The notes below the pieces were generated by a model. The model saw only the letters and a list, made by a program, of their open reading frames with translations. It searched no databases and was not told the DNA's origin. The position numbers and the translations under genes were made by a program. This document shows, one piece after another, positions 8,348-16,817 of a stretch of DNA of 64,000 nt (position 1 is its first letter; every line of letters starts with the position of its first letter). Location: assembly GCA_046733475.1 (NCBI GenBank), contig JBKPPF010000001.1, forward strand, positions 1-64,000, given 5' to 3'. The stretch comes from DATEOR01 sp046733475. GTDB lineage: Bacteria > Actinomycetota > Thermoleophilia > Gaiellales > Gaiellaceae.

Positions 8348-8707
8348 TCAATCGTCCCGCTGCTCGAGTGCGCGTCGAAGCCCTGAGCCGAAGCCGCCTT
8401 CTGTCTCGGGCCCGTTGCGGGCGACGTCGTATGCCTGCGACTCGGCGCCAAGCGCGCTGCGAAGGCCCGACCCGAATCCGCTTTCGTGCTCCTGCACGAG
8501 CGACTGCTCGTGGAGGCTGCTTGCGAGCGCGAGCTTGGAGAGGAGCCCGTTGCGAAGGAGGATCTCGCCGAGGAGATCGCCGGTCCGGTCCTGCTCGTCG
8601 AGCGCGGCTTCGAGCTCTTCGGCCGTGAGCAGACCCCGCTGGACCAGGAGCTGGCCGAGCGGACGCCAGTACGCGTCATGGTCGGCTTCGTTGAGAGGCT
8701 CGTGCAC
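8348..8707 (-). CDS. MshEN-like (GspE N-terminal type) domain protein
   Basis: The 119-residue protein begins with PLGQLLVQRGLLTAEELEAA, then LGEILLRNGLLSKLALASSL. This is the paired-helix pattern of the N-terminal domain of GspE/PilB ATPases, which in MshE binds cyclic di-GMP. No ATPase follows, so it is a free-standing domain. The C-terminal half carries two copies of a GFGSGLR motif followed by Ala/Leu. It may be a small adaptor or ligand sensor. It lies just after pruA on the same strand and could be co-transcribed with it. Confidence 0.6.
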   Translation of the reverse strand: MHEPLNEADHDAYWRPLGQLLVQRGLLTAEELEAALDEQDRTGDLLGEILLRNGLLSKLALASSLHEQSLVQEHESGFGSGLRSALGAESQAYDVARNGPETEGGFGSGLRRALEQRDD

Positions 8708-8767
8708 GAAGATCCCCTACCGCGACTTTTCGGCGCCGACCGGGCGCCGCGGCATCCCTCGGAGGGG

Positions 8768-10414
8768 TTAGGCGCTGCCGTCGTCGCCCCCGAGGAACGG
8801 ATAGCGATAATCCGTCGGCGGGTTGAACGTCTCCTTGATCGTCCGCGGGCTCACCCAGCGGATGAGGTTCCACATCGAGCCGGCCTTGTCGTTCGTGCCC
8901 GAGGCCCGTGAGCCGCCGAACGGCTGCTGCGCCACGACGGCGCCCGTCGGCTTGTCGTTCAGGTAGAGGTTGCCCGCCGCGTACCGCAGCTTCTCCTCGG
9001 CGTCGACGAGTGCGAGCCGGTCGTCCGAGAAGATCGCGCCAGTGAGCCCATAGGGAGCCGTCTTGTCGACGAGGTCGAGGGTCTCGTCCCACTTCTTCTC
9101 CGGATAGACGTAGGCGGTCACCACCGGACCGAAGAGCTCGTCGCGCAGGAGGCGGAAGTTCGGGTCCTCGGTCTCGATCACCGTGGGCTCGACGAAGTAG
9201 CCCTCGCGGTCGTCGACGCCTCCGCCGACGACCACGTTCGACTTGGCATGGGCCTTCGCCTCCTCGATCGCCTCCTTCTGCGTCTTGAAGGAGCTCTCGT
9301 CGATGACGGCGCCCATGAAGTTCGAGAAGTCGGACACGTCGCCGACCCGAAGCTCGCCGACCTGCGCGACCAGGCGCTCCTTGAGCGCGGGCCAGAGGTT
9401 CGAGGGCGCATACACGCGCGAGGCCGCGGAGCATTTCTGGCCCTGGTACTCGAAGGAGCCGCGCACGATCGCCGTCGCGAGCTCGTCAACGTTGGCGGTC
9501 GGGTGCGCGACGATGAAGTCTTTGCCGCCCGTCTCCCCGACGATGCGCGGGTAGTTGCGGTAATCGGCGATGTTCGCGCCGATCGTCTTCCACATCGACT
9601 GGAAGACCGGGGTCGAGCCGGTGAAGTGGACGCCTGCGAGCTCGGGGCTCGCGAGTGCGGCGTCGCCGATCTCCTTGCCGGAGCCGTAGACGAGGTTGAC
9701 GACGCCGTCGGGAAACCCGGCCTCCTGGAGGAGCTTCATCGTGTAATACGCGGAGAGCATCGCCGTGCCGGCCGGTTTCCAGACCGACGTGTTGCCCATG
9801 AGCGCCGGGGCGGTCGGCAGGTTGCCACCGATCGCCGTGAAGTTGAACGGCGTGACGGCGAAGACGAAGCCCTCGAGCGGGCGGTACTCCATCCGGTTCC
9901 AGGACCCCGGCCCCGAGAAGGGTTGCTCCTCGTAGACCCGGTTCATGAAGTACGGGTTGAAGCGCCAGAAGTCGATGAGCTCGCAGGCGGCGTCGATCTC
10001 GGCCTGGTGCGCGGTCTTCGACTGGCCCAGCATCGTGGCGGCGTTGAGCGTGTCGCGCCAGGGGCCGGCAAGCAGCTCGGCGGCGCGGTAGAACACCGCG
10101 GCGCGCTCCTCCCACGGGAGCCGGTGCCAGTCCTCCCAGGCTTCGCCGGCTGCCTCGATCGCCTGCTCCACCTCCTTCGCGCCGCCCTGGTGGACGTTGG
10201 CGAGGACATGGTTCCTGTCATGAGGCATGACCGCCGTCTTGAGGGTCCCGGTCTTGACCTCCTTGCCGCCGATGATGCACGGGATCTCCGGCTGCTCGCG
10301 TTTCATCTGCTCGAGGCGGAGCTGGAGGCTCGCGCGCTCGGGCGACCCTGGGGCGTAGGTGCGAATCGGCTCGTTGACCGGCGGAACGGGCTTGAAGATT
10401 CCTGGTGCGCTCAT
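8768..10414 (-). CDS. pruA: L-glutamate gamma-semialdehyde dehydrogenase
   Basis: The 548-residue enzyme is the stand-alone PruA type. It oxidises glutamate semialdehyde/1-pyrroline-5-carboxylate to glutamate with NAD, the second step of proline catabolism. The aldehyde dehydrogenase fold is clear: FNFTAIGGNLP and GNTSVWKPAG in the NAD site, FTGST, Glu294 in ETGGK and the catalytic Cys328 in GQKCSA. A longer frame exists upstream, but ATG 10414 matches the family. CATAAT lies exactly 7 nt before it, so the mRNA is probably leaderless. Proline dehydrogenase (putA/prodH) is not in the window. Confidence 0.95.
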   Translation of the reverse strand: MSAPGIFKPVPPVNEPIRTYAPGSPERASLQLRLEQMKREQPEIPCIIGGKEVKTGTLKTAVMPHDRNHVLANVHQGGAKEVEQAIEAAGEAWEDWHRLPWEERAAVFYRAAELLAGPWRDTLNAATMLGQSKTAHQAEIDAACELIDFWRFNPYFMNRVYEEQPFSGPGSWNRMEYRPLEGFVFAVTPFNFTAIGGNLPTAPALMGNTSVWKPAGTAMLSAYYTMKLLQEAGFPDGVVNLVYGSGKEIGDAALASPELAGVHFTGSTPVFQSMWKTIGANIADYRNYPRIVGETGGKDFIVAHPTANVDELATAIVRGSFEYQGQKCSAASRVYAPSNLWPALKERLVAQVGELRVGDVSDFSNFMGAVIDESSFKTQKEAIEEAKAHAKSNVVVGGGVDDREGYFVEPTVIETEDPNFRLLRDELFGPVVTAYVYPEKKWDETLDLVDKTAPYGLTGAIFSDDRLALVDAEEKLRYAAGNLYLNDKPTGAVVAQQPFGGSRASGTNDKAGSMWNLIRWVSPRTIKETFNPPTDYRYPFLGGDDGSA

Positions 10415-10421
10415 GGAGGGG

Positions 10422-10427
10422 ATTATG
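10422..10427 (-). promoter_or_regulatory. -10 box of pruA
   Basis: CATAAT on the minus strand ends 7 nt before the pruA ATG, so transcription would begin at or next to the A of the start codon. No ribosome binding site is present. The -35 region is weak. Confidence 0.5.
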
Positions 10428-10475
10428 CGCACCTGCGGCACGGGGTGCCGGGCAAGAGAAGCGCTGCGGCGATCT

Positions 10476-10495
10476 TTACAATTTGGCCATTGTAA
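10476..10495. promoter_or_regulatory. Operator-like palindrome upstream of pruA
   Basis: TTACAAT-N6-ATTGTAA has perfect 7-bp arms in an otherwise GC-rich region. The form is typical of MarR- or TetR-family operators. It lies about 62-81 bp upstream of the pruA start. That could suit an activator of pruA, or a site for a lost gene reading rightward. Confidence 0.5.
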
Positions 10496-10611
10496 TCATC
10501 GTGTGCCGATGTTGGGTTGGGCCTCGCCCCGATACCAGCGGGCGGGCGTCTTCACCGGGTCGGACGCTTATGCCCGACGGGATGCGCCCCCTTTTTGAGG
10601 AGGATCACCGT

Positions 10612-10743
10612 CATGAAGAAGGCCCTGGTTGTGCGGAACCCGCCACACGGCTGACCGTAACGGGTTGAAGGCGCAGCTGAACGCGCCCCCAACGTCGATC
10701 CGGGGACGGTCACCGTCTATGCGGTCTGCGCAGAGGTGAAGTA
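10612..10743 (+). pseudogene. Remnant of a small exported-protein gene
   Basis: A good ribosome binding site (GAGGAGGA) precedes ATG 10612, but the frame stops after MKKALVVRNPPHG. About 60 bases on, another frame ends NVDPGTVTVYAVCAEVK and stops at 10743. That C-terminus, with its VTVYAVC strand, resembles the end of small secreted bacterial proteins. The start with its ribosome binding site and a C-terminus survive, while the middle is deleted and out of frame. The rest of 10428-10892 holds no gene that I can see. Confidence 0.45.
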
Positions 10744-10892
10744 GCGCACCAAGGACGCGCCCGTGCCGGAGAAGTTCGGGCGCTCTCGGCGCAGAGGGAT
10801 GCGCCGAGTTGAACGGGCGGCAGCCGACTGGTATCGGGGGGCGCCCCGTTTCGGTATTCTTCCTCCGCCACGCGGAGCCGAGCGGGCATTGT

Positions 10893-11354
10893 ATGAGCGT
10901 GCAGGTGCTCGCATACGACGTTCCGGGCTGGGGCGTGGGCGAGCTCTATCTCGACGGAGAGCGGCTTCTCTACCACGAGCTCCCCTCCTTTCGGGAAACG
11001 CGTGCGGAGGCGAAAGAGCACCCGCTGGCCGATCGGGTGCGCCGGTATTTCGCCGGCGAGTGCGTGTCGTTCGGGGACGTCGAGGTCGACCTCTCCTGGG
11101 GCACGGAGTTCCAGATCGCCGTCGCCGAGGTCTTGCGGGAGGTGCCCTACGGCGAGACGGTCACCTACGGCGAGCTCGCCGCGCTGGCCGGGCATCCGAA
11201 CGCCCAGCGTGCGGCGGGCACCTTCTGCGCAGGCAACCGCTTTCCGCTCGTGGTGCCCTGCCACCGTGTGGTGTCCGCCGGCGGGCTGGGCGGATACGGA
11301 TCGCTCGGCGGCGAGTACAAGCGACGCCTCCTCGAGCTCGAGCATGCTCTCTGA
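10893..11354 (+). CDS. ogt: Methylated-DNA--protein-cysteine methyltransferase
   Basis: The 153-residue protein repairs O6-alkylguanine by moving the alkyl group to its own cysteine (one-shot suicide repair). The active-site motif PCHRV has Cys123. The DNA-binding helix is represented by VPYGETVTYGELAALAG, and NRFPLVVPCHRVV is the usual context. ATG 10893 is chosen because it matches the family start. The 3' end overlaps the whiA start by 11 bases, so repair enzyme and WhiA are translationally coupled. Confidence 0.93.
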   Translation: MSVQVLAYDVPGWGVGELYLDGERLLYHELPSFRETRAEAKEHPLADRVRRYFAGECVSFGDVEVDLSWGTEFQIAVAEVLREVPYGETVTYGELAALAGHPNAQRAAGTFCAGNRFPLVVPCHRVVSAGGLGGYGSLGGEYKRRLLELEHAL

Positions 11355-12261
11355 AGACGTCCGTGCCGAGCTGGCCGGCATCGACCCGCGCAAGGCATGT
11401 TGCCGCCTCGCGGAGCTCTCGGCGCTGGTCCGCACCGCGGGCAGCGTCCACTTCAGGGGAGGGGGGAGGATCTCCCTTCACCTGGAGGTGGCGAGCCCGG
11501 CTGTCGCGCGGCGCGCCTTCGCACTTTTGCGTTCGTACGACGTGCCCGGTGAGATCCGCACGTTCAAGAGCCAGGCCTTCGAGCACGCGACGCGTTTTCA
11601 GATCCACATAGACGACGACGCCCGCGCGCTCCAGGTGCTGAACGAGGCAGGCGTGCTCGACTCGCGCCTCGCGCCGCTGGAGCGGCCGCCAGGGCGGGTC
11701 GTGGCCCGCTCATGCTGCCGCGCGGCATACCTGCGTGGCGCGCTTCTCGCCTCCGGGTCCGTCAGCGGGCCGCGCAACGCCCACCTCGAGCTTCGCAGCG
11801 CGAACGTCGAGGGCGCCGAGCTCCTCGCCTCGCTGGCCGACGTTGAAGGATTCCGCCTCGCCGTCCACGACCGCGGCCGGCACGCCGTCGCCTACGCGAA
11901 GTCCACGGACACGATCGCGGAGCTCCTCGCCTTCCTCGGCGCCCACCGGGCCGCGCTCGGCCTCGAAGAGAGCGCCGTCGTCGCCTCGACCCGCGCGCGT
12001 GCGAACCGGCTCGCCAACGCGGACCACGCGAACATCGTCCGGACGAGCCGCGCCGCGGAGACGCAGCTTCGCGCTATCCGCCGGCTCGAGTCGGACGGGC
12101 GCCTCGAACATCTCTCGCCCGAGCTGCGCGAGATCGCCGCGCTGCGGGCCAGGAATCCGACACTCTCTCTCACGGAGCTCGCGCGGCGCCTGAAGCCTCC
12201 CGCGACGAAGGCGGCCGCGCACCGGCGGCTCGCCAAACTCCGGAAGCTGGCCGAGCGCTGA
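11344..12261 (+). CDS. whiA: WhiA, sporulation/cell-division transcription regulator
   Basis: The 305-residue protein has the WhiA architecture: an N-terminal half derived from LAGLIDADG homing endonucleases (CCRLAELSALVRTAGSVHF; CCRAAYLRGALLASGSVSGP) and a C-terminal helix-turn-helix (LSPELREIAALR, LSLTELARRLKPPATKAAAH). It is present across Gram-positive bacteria and activates sporulation-septation genes in Streptomyces. It is followed by gap, pgk and tpiA, the normal neighbours. The usual upstream partners rapZ and yvcK are absent and ogt takes their place. Start ATG 11344 lies inside ogt. Confidence 0.95.
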   Translation: MLSEDVRAELAGIDPRKACCRLAELSALVRTAGSVHFRGGGRISLHLEVASPAVARRAFALLRSYDVPGEIRTFKSQAFEHATRFQIHIDDDARALQVLNEAGVLDSRLAPLERPPGRVVARSCCRAAYLRGALLASGSVSGPRNAHLELRSANVEGAELLASLADVEGFRLAVHDRGRHAVAYAKSTDTIAELLAFLGAHRAALGLEESAVVASTRARANRLANADHANIVRTSRAAETQLRAIRRLESDGRLEHLSPELREIAALRARNPTLSLTELARRLKPPATKAAAHRRLAKLRKLAER

Positions 12262-12423
12262 CGCCTGTCTGGCAGTTTCTGGATGGGTCGGGGTTGCCTT
12301 CGGCTCACTTCCGCGTCTATGTTGGAGCGGAGCGGGTCCGCGCTCGTCGGGTGTCGGATTCAGACCCCGTCCGGCATCACGGTCCGGAGTGCGGTTCAAC
12401 CGGAGGGGGAGGTCGTCCTCGGA

Positions 12424-12452
12424 GCTTCCCCTCCGGCCCGCTCGCTTAGAAT
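12424..12452 (+). promoter_or_regulatory. Likely promoter of the gap-pgk-tpiA-gpmI operon
   Basis: TAGAAT (12447-12452) has a weak -35 (GCTTCC) 17 bp upstream. It lies in the 228-bp gap between whiA and gap, giving a leader of about 30 nt before gap. It would let glycolytic genes be transcribed independently of whiA. Confidence 0.4.
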
Positions 12453-12489
12453 CGCAGGCGCGGGGGGAGAGCGAACTGGGAGTGTGTAG

Positions 12490-13488
12490 ATGCCGCTGCG
12501 CGTAGGAATCAATGGTTTCGGGCGAATCGGGCGGAACTTCTTCCGCGCCGCGAGGGCTCGTGACGCGAACCTGGAGATAGTGGCGGTGAACGACATCGGG
12601 GACGCCAAGACGATGGCGCACCTCTTGAAGCACGACTCTGTACTCGGCGGGCTCGACGCCGAGGTGGAAGCCTCGGACGGGGCGATCGGCGTCGACGGCA
12701 AGGAGATCAAGCTCCTCACAGAGCGGGATCCCGCCGCCCTGCCCTGGGGCCATCTCGGCGTCCAGGTCGTGATCGAGTCGACAGGGCTTTTCACGAAGCG
12801 GGAGGACGCGCAGAAGCATCTCGACGCCGGCGCGGAAAAGGTGATCATCTCGGCCCCCGCGAGCGACCCAGACGTGACCCTGGTGCTGGGCGTGAATGAC
12901 GACGCCTACGACAAGGAGAACCATCGGATCGTCTCCAACGCCTCGTGCACAACGAACTGCGTCGCACCGCTCGCGAAGGTGCTGAACGACTCGTTTGGGA
13001 TCGAGTCTGGATTCATGACGACGATCCACGCGTACACGAACGACCAGCGCATCCTCGACCTCCCGCACTCCGACCTCAGGCGCGCGCGCTCGGCGGCCAT
13101 CAACCTGATCCCTACGTCGACCGGCGCCGCGAAGGCGATCGGCCTCGTCATCCCCGAGCTGCAGGGCAAGGTGGACGGCATCTCGATCCGCGCTCCGGTC
13201 CCGGACGGCTCGGTCGTCGACCTGACCGCGCACGTCGGCAAGAGGGTCAGCGTCGAGGAGGTCAACGGTCGCTTTCTGGAGATGGCCGACAAGGGCCCTT
13301 TCGAGGGCATCCTGAGCTACTCGGACGAGCCGCTCGTCTCGACCGACATCATCGGAAGCTCCTACTCGTCCATATTCGACAGCGACCTGACGATGACGAA
13401 CGGCGACGAGGTCAAGGTCTTCGCGTGGTACGACAACGAGTGGGGCTACAGCTGCCGGCTCGTGGACCTGTCGCAGCGCCTGCTCTGA
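12490..13488 (+). CDS. gap: Glyceraldehyde-3-phosphate dehydrogenase, type I
   Basis: The 332-residue enzyme oxidises glyceraldehyde 3-phosphate to 1,3-bisphosphoglycerate with NAD. The Rossmann start VGINGFGRIGRN, VNDIGD (the Asp favours NAD) and the active site ASCTTNC with Cys153 are intact. WYDNEWGYS near the C-terminus is also typical. It opens the glycolytic operon. pgk begins two bases after its stop. Confidence 0.97.
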   Translation: MPLRVGINGFGRIGRNFFRAARARDANLEIVAVNDIGDAKTMAHLLKHDSVLGGLDAEVEASDGAIGVDGKEIKLLTERDPAALPWGHLGVQVVIESTGLFTKREDAQKHLDAGAEKVIISAPASDPDVTLVLGVNDDAYDKENHRIVSNASCTTNCVAPLAKVLNDSFGIESGFMTTIHAYTNDQRILDLPHSDLRRARSAAINLIPTSTGAAKAIGLVIPELQGKVDGISIRAPVPDGSVVDLTAHVGKRVSVEEVNGRFLEMADKGPFEGILSYSDEPLVSTDIIGSSYSSIFDSDLTMTNGDEVKVFAWYDNEWGYSCRLVDLSQRLL

Positions 13489-13490
13489 CC

Positions 13491-14522
13491 GTGCACCGGC
13501 CGCGCTCCGTCCGGAACGCCAACCTGTCCGGCAAGAACGTTCTGGCACGGGTGGACTTCAACGTCCCGCTGGAGAACGGGCGGGTTGCCGACGACACGCG
13601 GATCCGCGCGGCGCTTCCGACGATCCGGCTGATCCTCGACGGCGGCGTGCAGAAGCTGCGCCTCTGCTCGCACCTGGGCCGGCCGAAGGGGGAGGACCCG
13701 GCGTTCTCCTTGCAGCCGGTCGAAGAGCATCTGCGTACACTCGTGGAGGATCCGCGTATCGCCGTTCTCGAGAACACGCGCTTCCAGCCGGGGGAGACGA
13801 AGAACGACCCTCAGTTCGCGCGCGAGCTGGCGGACGGATGCGACCTCTACGTCGACGATGCGTTCGGCTCTGCACATCGCGCGCATGCGTCCACCGAGGC
13901 GGTCGCGCATCTGCTTCCTGCGTATGCCGGCTTGCTGCTGGAGCGCGAGCTGGAGGAGCTGAGCTCGCTCCTGGACGAGCCTTCGCGGCCGTTCGTCGCC
14001 GTGTTGGGCGGGGCGAAGGTCGAGGACAAGATCGGAGTCCTCGAGTCGCTCGCCGAGAAGGCGGACGCGGTGCTCGTCGGCGGCAAGATGGCGGAGGAGG
14101 TCGAGCCCTTGGAGAAGGTTTTGTTGCCGGTTGACCTGGTCGCGGCTTCGGCGTTCGAGGCAGAGGCGGACGCGAGGGTCGTGGCCGCCGATGCGGTTCC
14201 CGAGGGCTGGCTCGGGCTGGACGTGGGTCCGAAGACGCGCGAGACGTTCGCCGCGAAGATCGCCGGGGCCCGAACCGTGTTTTGGAACGGGCCGATGGGG
14301 GTGTTCGAGTGGCCGCGCTTCGCGGAGGGGACGAAGGCGGTCGCGAAGGCCGTGGCCGGTTCGGATGGGCACACGGTGGTCGGCGGCGGCGACTCGGTGC
14401 GAGCCGTCCACGAGCTGGGGCTGGCGGATCGGATCGACTGGGTGTCGACGGGCGGCGGAGCGTCGCTCGAGTTCCTCGAGGGCAAGGAGCTCCCGGGGGT
14501 CCTCGCCATCCCGGAGGACTGA
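13491..14522 (+). CDS. pgk: Phosphoglycerate kinase, compact form
   Basis: The enzyme moves phosphate from 1,3-bisphosphoglycerate to ADP. Starting at GTG 13491 it has 343 residues, against about 390-400 in most bacteria. Key motifs are present: RVDFNVPLENG, SHLGRPKG, the ATP-site GGAKVEDK, and FWNGPMGVFE and GGGDSVRAV in the C-domain. The shortening lies mainly between VLVGGKMAEE and LLPVDLV, where the helix carrying the usual FLKAxG segment is almost gone. The frame is intact, so it is probably a natural short variant. Confidence 0.95.
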   Translation: MHRPRSVRNANLSGKNVLARVDFNVPLENGRVADDTRIRAALPTIRLILDGGVQKLRLCSHLGRPKGEDPAFSLQPVEEHLRTLVEDPRIAVLENTRFQPGETKNDPQFARELADGCDLYVDDAFGSAHRAHASTEAVAHLLPAYAGLLLERELEELSSLLDEPSRPFVAVLGGAKVEDKIGVLESLAEKADAVLVGGKMAEEVEPLEKVLLPVDLVAASAFEAEADARVVAADAVPEGWLGLDVGPKTRETFAAKIAGARTVFWNGPMGVFEWPRFAEGTKAVAKAVAGSDGHTVVGGGDSVRAVHELGLADRIDWVSTGGGASLEFLEGKELPGVLAIPED

Positions 14523-14615
14523 CTTGCACACTCTTCGCCCAGCCGCGTTTCCCACACGCGCGCCTTTTCCGAATAGGCTGAAATTGGAGGGAGGCCCGCG
14601 GCGGCCCCAGCGAAA

Positions 14616-15314
14616 ATGCTGATTGCGGGGAACTGGAAGATGTTCAAGGGGCCCTCGGAGACGCGGGCCTTCGCCGAGGCGTTCGAACCTCCAGAGGGGG
14701 TCGACGTCGTCCTCTGCCCGCCCTACCCGTCCCTCGCCGCTGCGGTCGATGCCGGCCTCACGACTTACGCGCAGAACGTTCACTGGGCGCCCGAGGGAGC
14801 GTTCACCGGGGAAGCGTCGGCTCCCATGCTCAACGAGCTCGGCGTGCAGGGCGCCATCGTCGGCCACTCCGAGCGCCGCCAGCTCTTCGGCGAGACCGAC
14901 GAAACCGTGGCGCGCCGCACCATCGCCGCCCTCGAGCACGGGCTCGGCGTGATCGCCTGCGTCGGCGAGTCCGAGGAGGAGCGGGAGGCCGGCCAGACCG
15001 AGCTCGTCCTTCGCCTTCAGGTCGAATCGATCCGCGACGCCGTCGGCTCGCATGAGCGACTCGTGATCGCGTACGAGCCGGTGTGGGCGATCGGCACCGG
15101 CAAGACGGCTACGCCGGAACAGGCCCAGGAGTCCCACGCGTTCATCAAGGGCCTCGTCGACGTGCCGGTGCTTTACGGCGGCTCAGTCAAGCCCGAAAAC
15201 GCGGACGAGCTCCTGTCCCAGGCCGACGTCGACGGGGCGCTCGTCGGCGGCGCGTCTCTCGAAGTCGAGTCCTTCACGGTGATTTGCCAGTCGGCAGCCC
15301 GTATCCGCTCGTAG
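14616..15314 (+). CDS. tpiA: Triosephosphate isomerase
   Basis: The 232-residue TIM barrel interconverts dihydroxyacetone phosphate and glyceraldehyde 3-phosphate. Catalytic residues are visible: Asn6/Lys8 in GNWKMF, His84 in VGHSERR, and Glu154 in AYEPVWAIGTG, with the phosphate loop YGGSVKPEN. It is slightly shorter than the usual 250. It lies 93 bp after pgk, and its 3' end overlaps the start of gpmI. Confidence 0.96.
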   Translation: MLIAGNWKMFKGPSETRAFAEAFEPPEGVDVVLCPPYPSLAAAVDAGLTTYAQNVHWAPEGAFTGEASAPMLNELGVQGAIVGHSERRQLFGETDETVARRTIAALEHGLGVIACVGESEEEREAGQTELVLRLQVESIRDAVGSHERLVIAYEPVWAIGTGKTATPEQAQESHAFIKGLVDVPVLYGGSVKPENADELLSQADVDGALVGGASLEVESFTVICQSAARIRS

Positions 15315-16768
15315 CGCTCGTCATCCTCGACGGCTGGGGCTGCGCGCCGCCGGGGCCCGGGAACGCCGTCGAGCTCGCGGACACACCCGTCTTCGACGAG
15401 CTCTGGCGCCGCTACCCCCACACGACGCTCGAAGCCTCGGGCGAGGCGGTCGGCCTGCCGCGCGGGCAGATGGGGAACTCCGAGGTCGGCCATCTCACAA
15501 TCGGCTCCGGCCGCGTGGTCGACCAGGACTTCATGCGAGTCAACCGCTCGATCGAGGCCGGCGACTTCTTCGAGAACCGGGCGCTCAGAGACGCTTTCCA
15601 GCGGGGGAAGGAGCGCGGGACGAACGTCCACCTGCTCGGGCTTGTGTCCTATGGTGGCGTGCACAGCCACATCGACCACCTTCGCGCGCTGATCGAGCTC
15701 GCCAGGCGCGAAGGAATGGCACAGCGCACCTTCGTGCACGCCTTTACGGACGGACGCGACGTCTCGCCGCACTCGGCACGGAGCGACATCGCCGAGCTCA
15801 TCAGAGCGGGGATTCCCGTCGTCACGGTCAGCGGGCGCTACTACGCGATGGACCGCGACCAGCGGTGGGACCGCACCCACCGCGTGCTGGGTGCCATCGT
15901 GGACGGTGCGGGAACCTCTGCGGAGGACGCGTTGGCCGCGATCGAGGCGAGCTACGAAGCCGGCGTCACGGACGAGTTCGTGGAGCCGGTCGTGCTCCCG
16001 GGGCCGAGGGTCGGGCCGGGGGACGCGGCGATCTTCTTCAACTTTCGCCCGGACCGCGCCCGGCAGCTCACGCAGCTTCTTCTCGAGCGCCAGTACGACC
16101 TCACCACGATGACCCGCTACCGGGAGGATTTCGACTGCCCGGTCGCCTTCGAGGAGCAGGAAGTCGCGGACACGCTCGCGGAGGTGCTCGCGGAGCACGG
16201 CATCCGGCAGCTCCACCTCGCGGAGACCGAGAAGTACGCCCACGTCACATACTTCTTCAACGGCGGCCGAGAGGACGAGTGGGAGGGGGAGACCCGCGTT
16301 CTCGTTCCGTCGCCGAAAGACGTCGCCACTTACGACCAGAAGCCGGAGATGTCGGCGGATGAAGTCACACGCCGCTTCGAGGAGGACATCGGCGACGGCT
16401 ATCGCTTCGCGATCGTCAACTTCGCGAACCCGGACATGGTGGGGCACACCGGGGTGATCCCGGCGGTGGTCCGAGCGGTGGAGACCGTGGACGCCTGCCT
16501 GGGGCGCGTCATCGCTGCGGTCGAGCGTCTTGGCGGAGCCTGCCTCGTCACCGCAGACCACGGCAACGCTGAGCAGATGCTCGAGCTGGACGGCACGAGC
16601 CCCCACACCGCGCACACGACCAACCCGGTGCCGCTTTTCCTCACGATCGACGGCGTGAAGCTCACGGACGGCGGGACGCTCTCCGATCTCGTGCCAACCT
16701 GCCTGAATCTGCTCGGAATTCCCCCAAGCGTGGGAATGACCGGGAGGGATCTCGTTACTAAGGTGTAA
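15284..16768 (+). CDS. gpmI: 2,3-bisphosphoglycerate-independent phosphoglycerate mutase
   Basis: The enzyme interconverts 3- and 2-phosphoglycerate using two Mn ions and a phosphoserine intermediate. Visible features are the start LVILDGWG, the catalytic serine in MGNSEVGHLTIGSG, HAFTDGRDVSPHSA, and the metal ligands in TADHGNAEQM and HTAHTTNPVP. No ATG or GTG fits the family start. TTG 15284 is the best choice and gives 494 residues and a 31-nt overlap with tpiA. It closes the lower-glycolysis operon. Confidence 0.95.
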   Translation: MPVGSPYPLVALVILDGWGCAPPGPGNAVELADTPVFDELWRRYPHTTLEASGEAVGLPRGQMGNSEVGHLTIGSGRVVDQDFMRVNRSIEAGDFFENRALRDAFQRGKERGTNVHLLGLVSYGGVHSHIDHLRALIELARREGMAQRTFVHAFTDGRDVSPHSARSDIAELIRAGIPVVTVSGRYYAMDRDQRWDRTHRVLGAIVDGAGTSAEDALAAIEASYEAGVTDEFVEPVVLPGPRVGPGDAAIFFNFRPDRARQLTQLLLERQYDLTTMTRYREDFDCPVAFEEQEVADTLAEVLAEHGIRQLHLAETEKYAHVTYFFNGGREDEWEGETRVLVPSPKDVATYDQKPEMSADEVTRRFEEDIGDGYRFAIVNFANPDMVGHTGVIPAVVRAVETVDACLGRVIAAVERLGGACLVTADHGNAEQMLELDGTSPHTAHTTNPVPLFLTIDGVKLTDGGTLSDLVPTCLNLLGIPPSVGMTGRDLVTKV

Positions 16769-16784
16769 AAGGGGCCGGTATACT
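16755..16784 (+). promoter_or_regulatory. Promoter of the ECF sigma factor gene
   Basis: TATACT (16779-16784) has TTACTA 18 bp upstream, overlapping the end of gpmI. The expected start lies about 26 nt before the GTG of the sigma factor. Confidence 0.45.
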
Positions 16785-16817
16785 CCTGCCACTCAGCGGC
16801 CATCCGGACACCTTTCA

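Noticed and set aside
11710..13548. Long minus-strand frames opposite whiA, gap and pgk
   Set aside because: They contain Arg/Val-rich low-complexity sequence without domains and lie opposite intact known enzymes.
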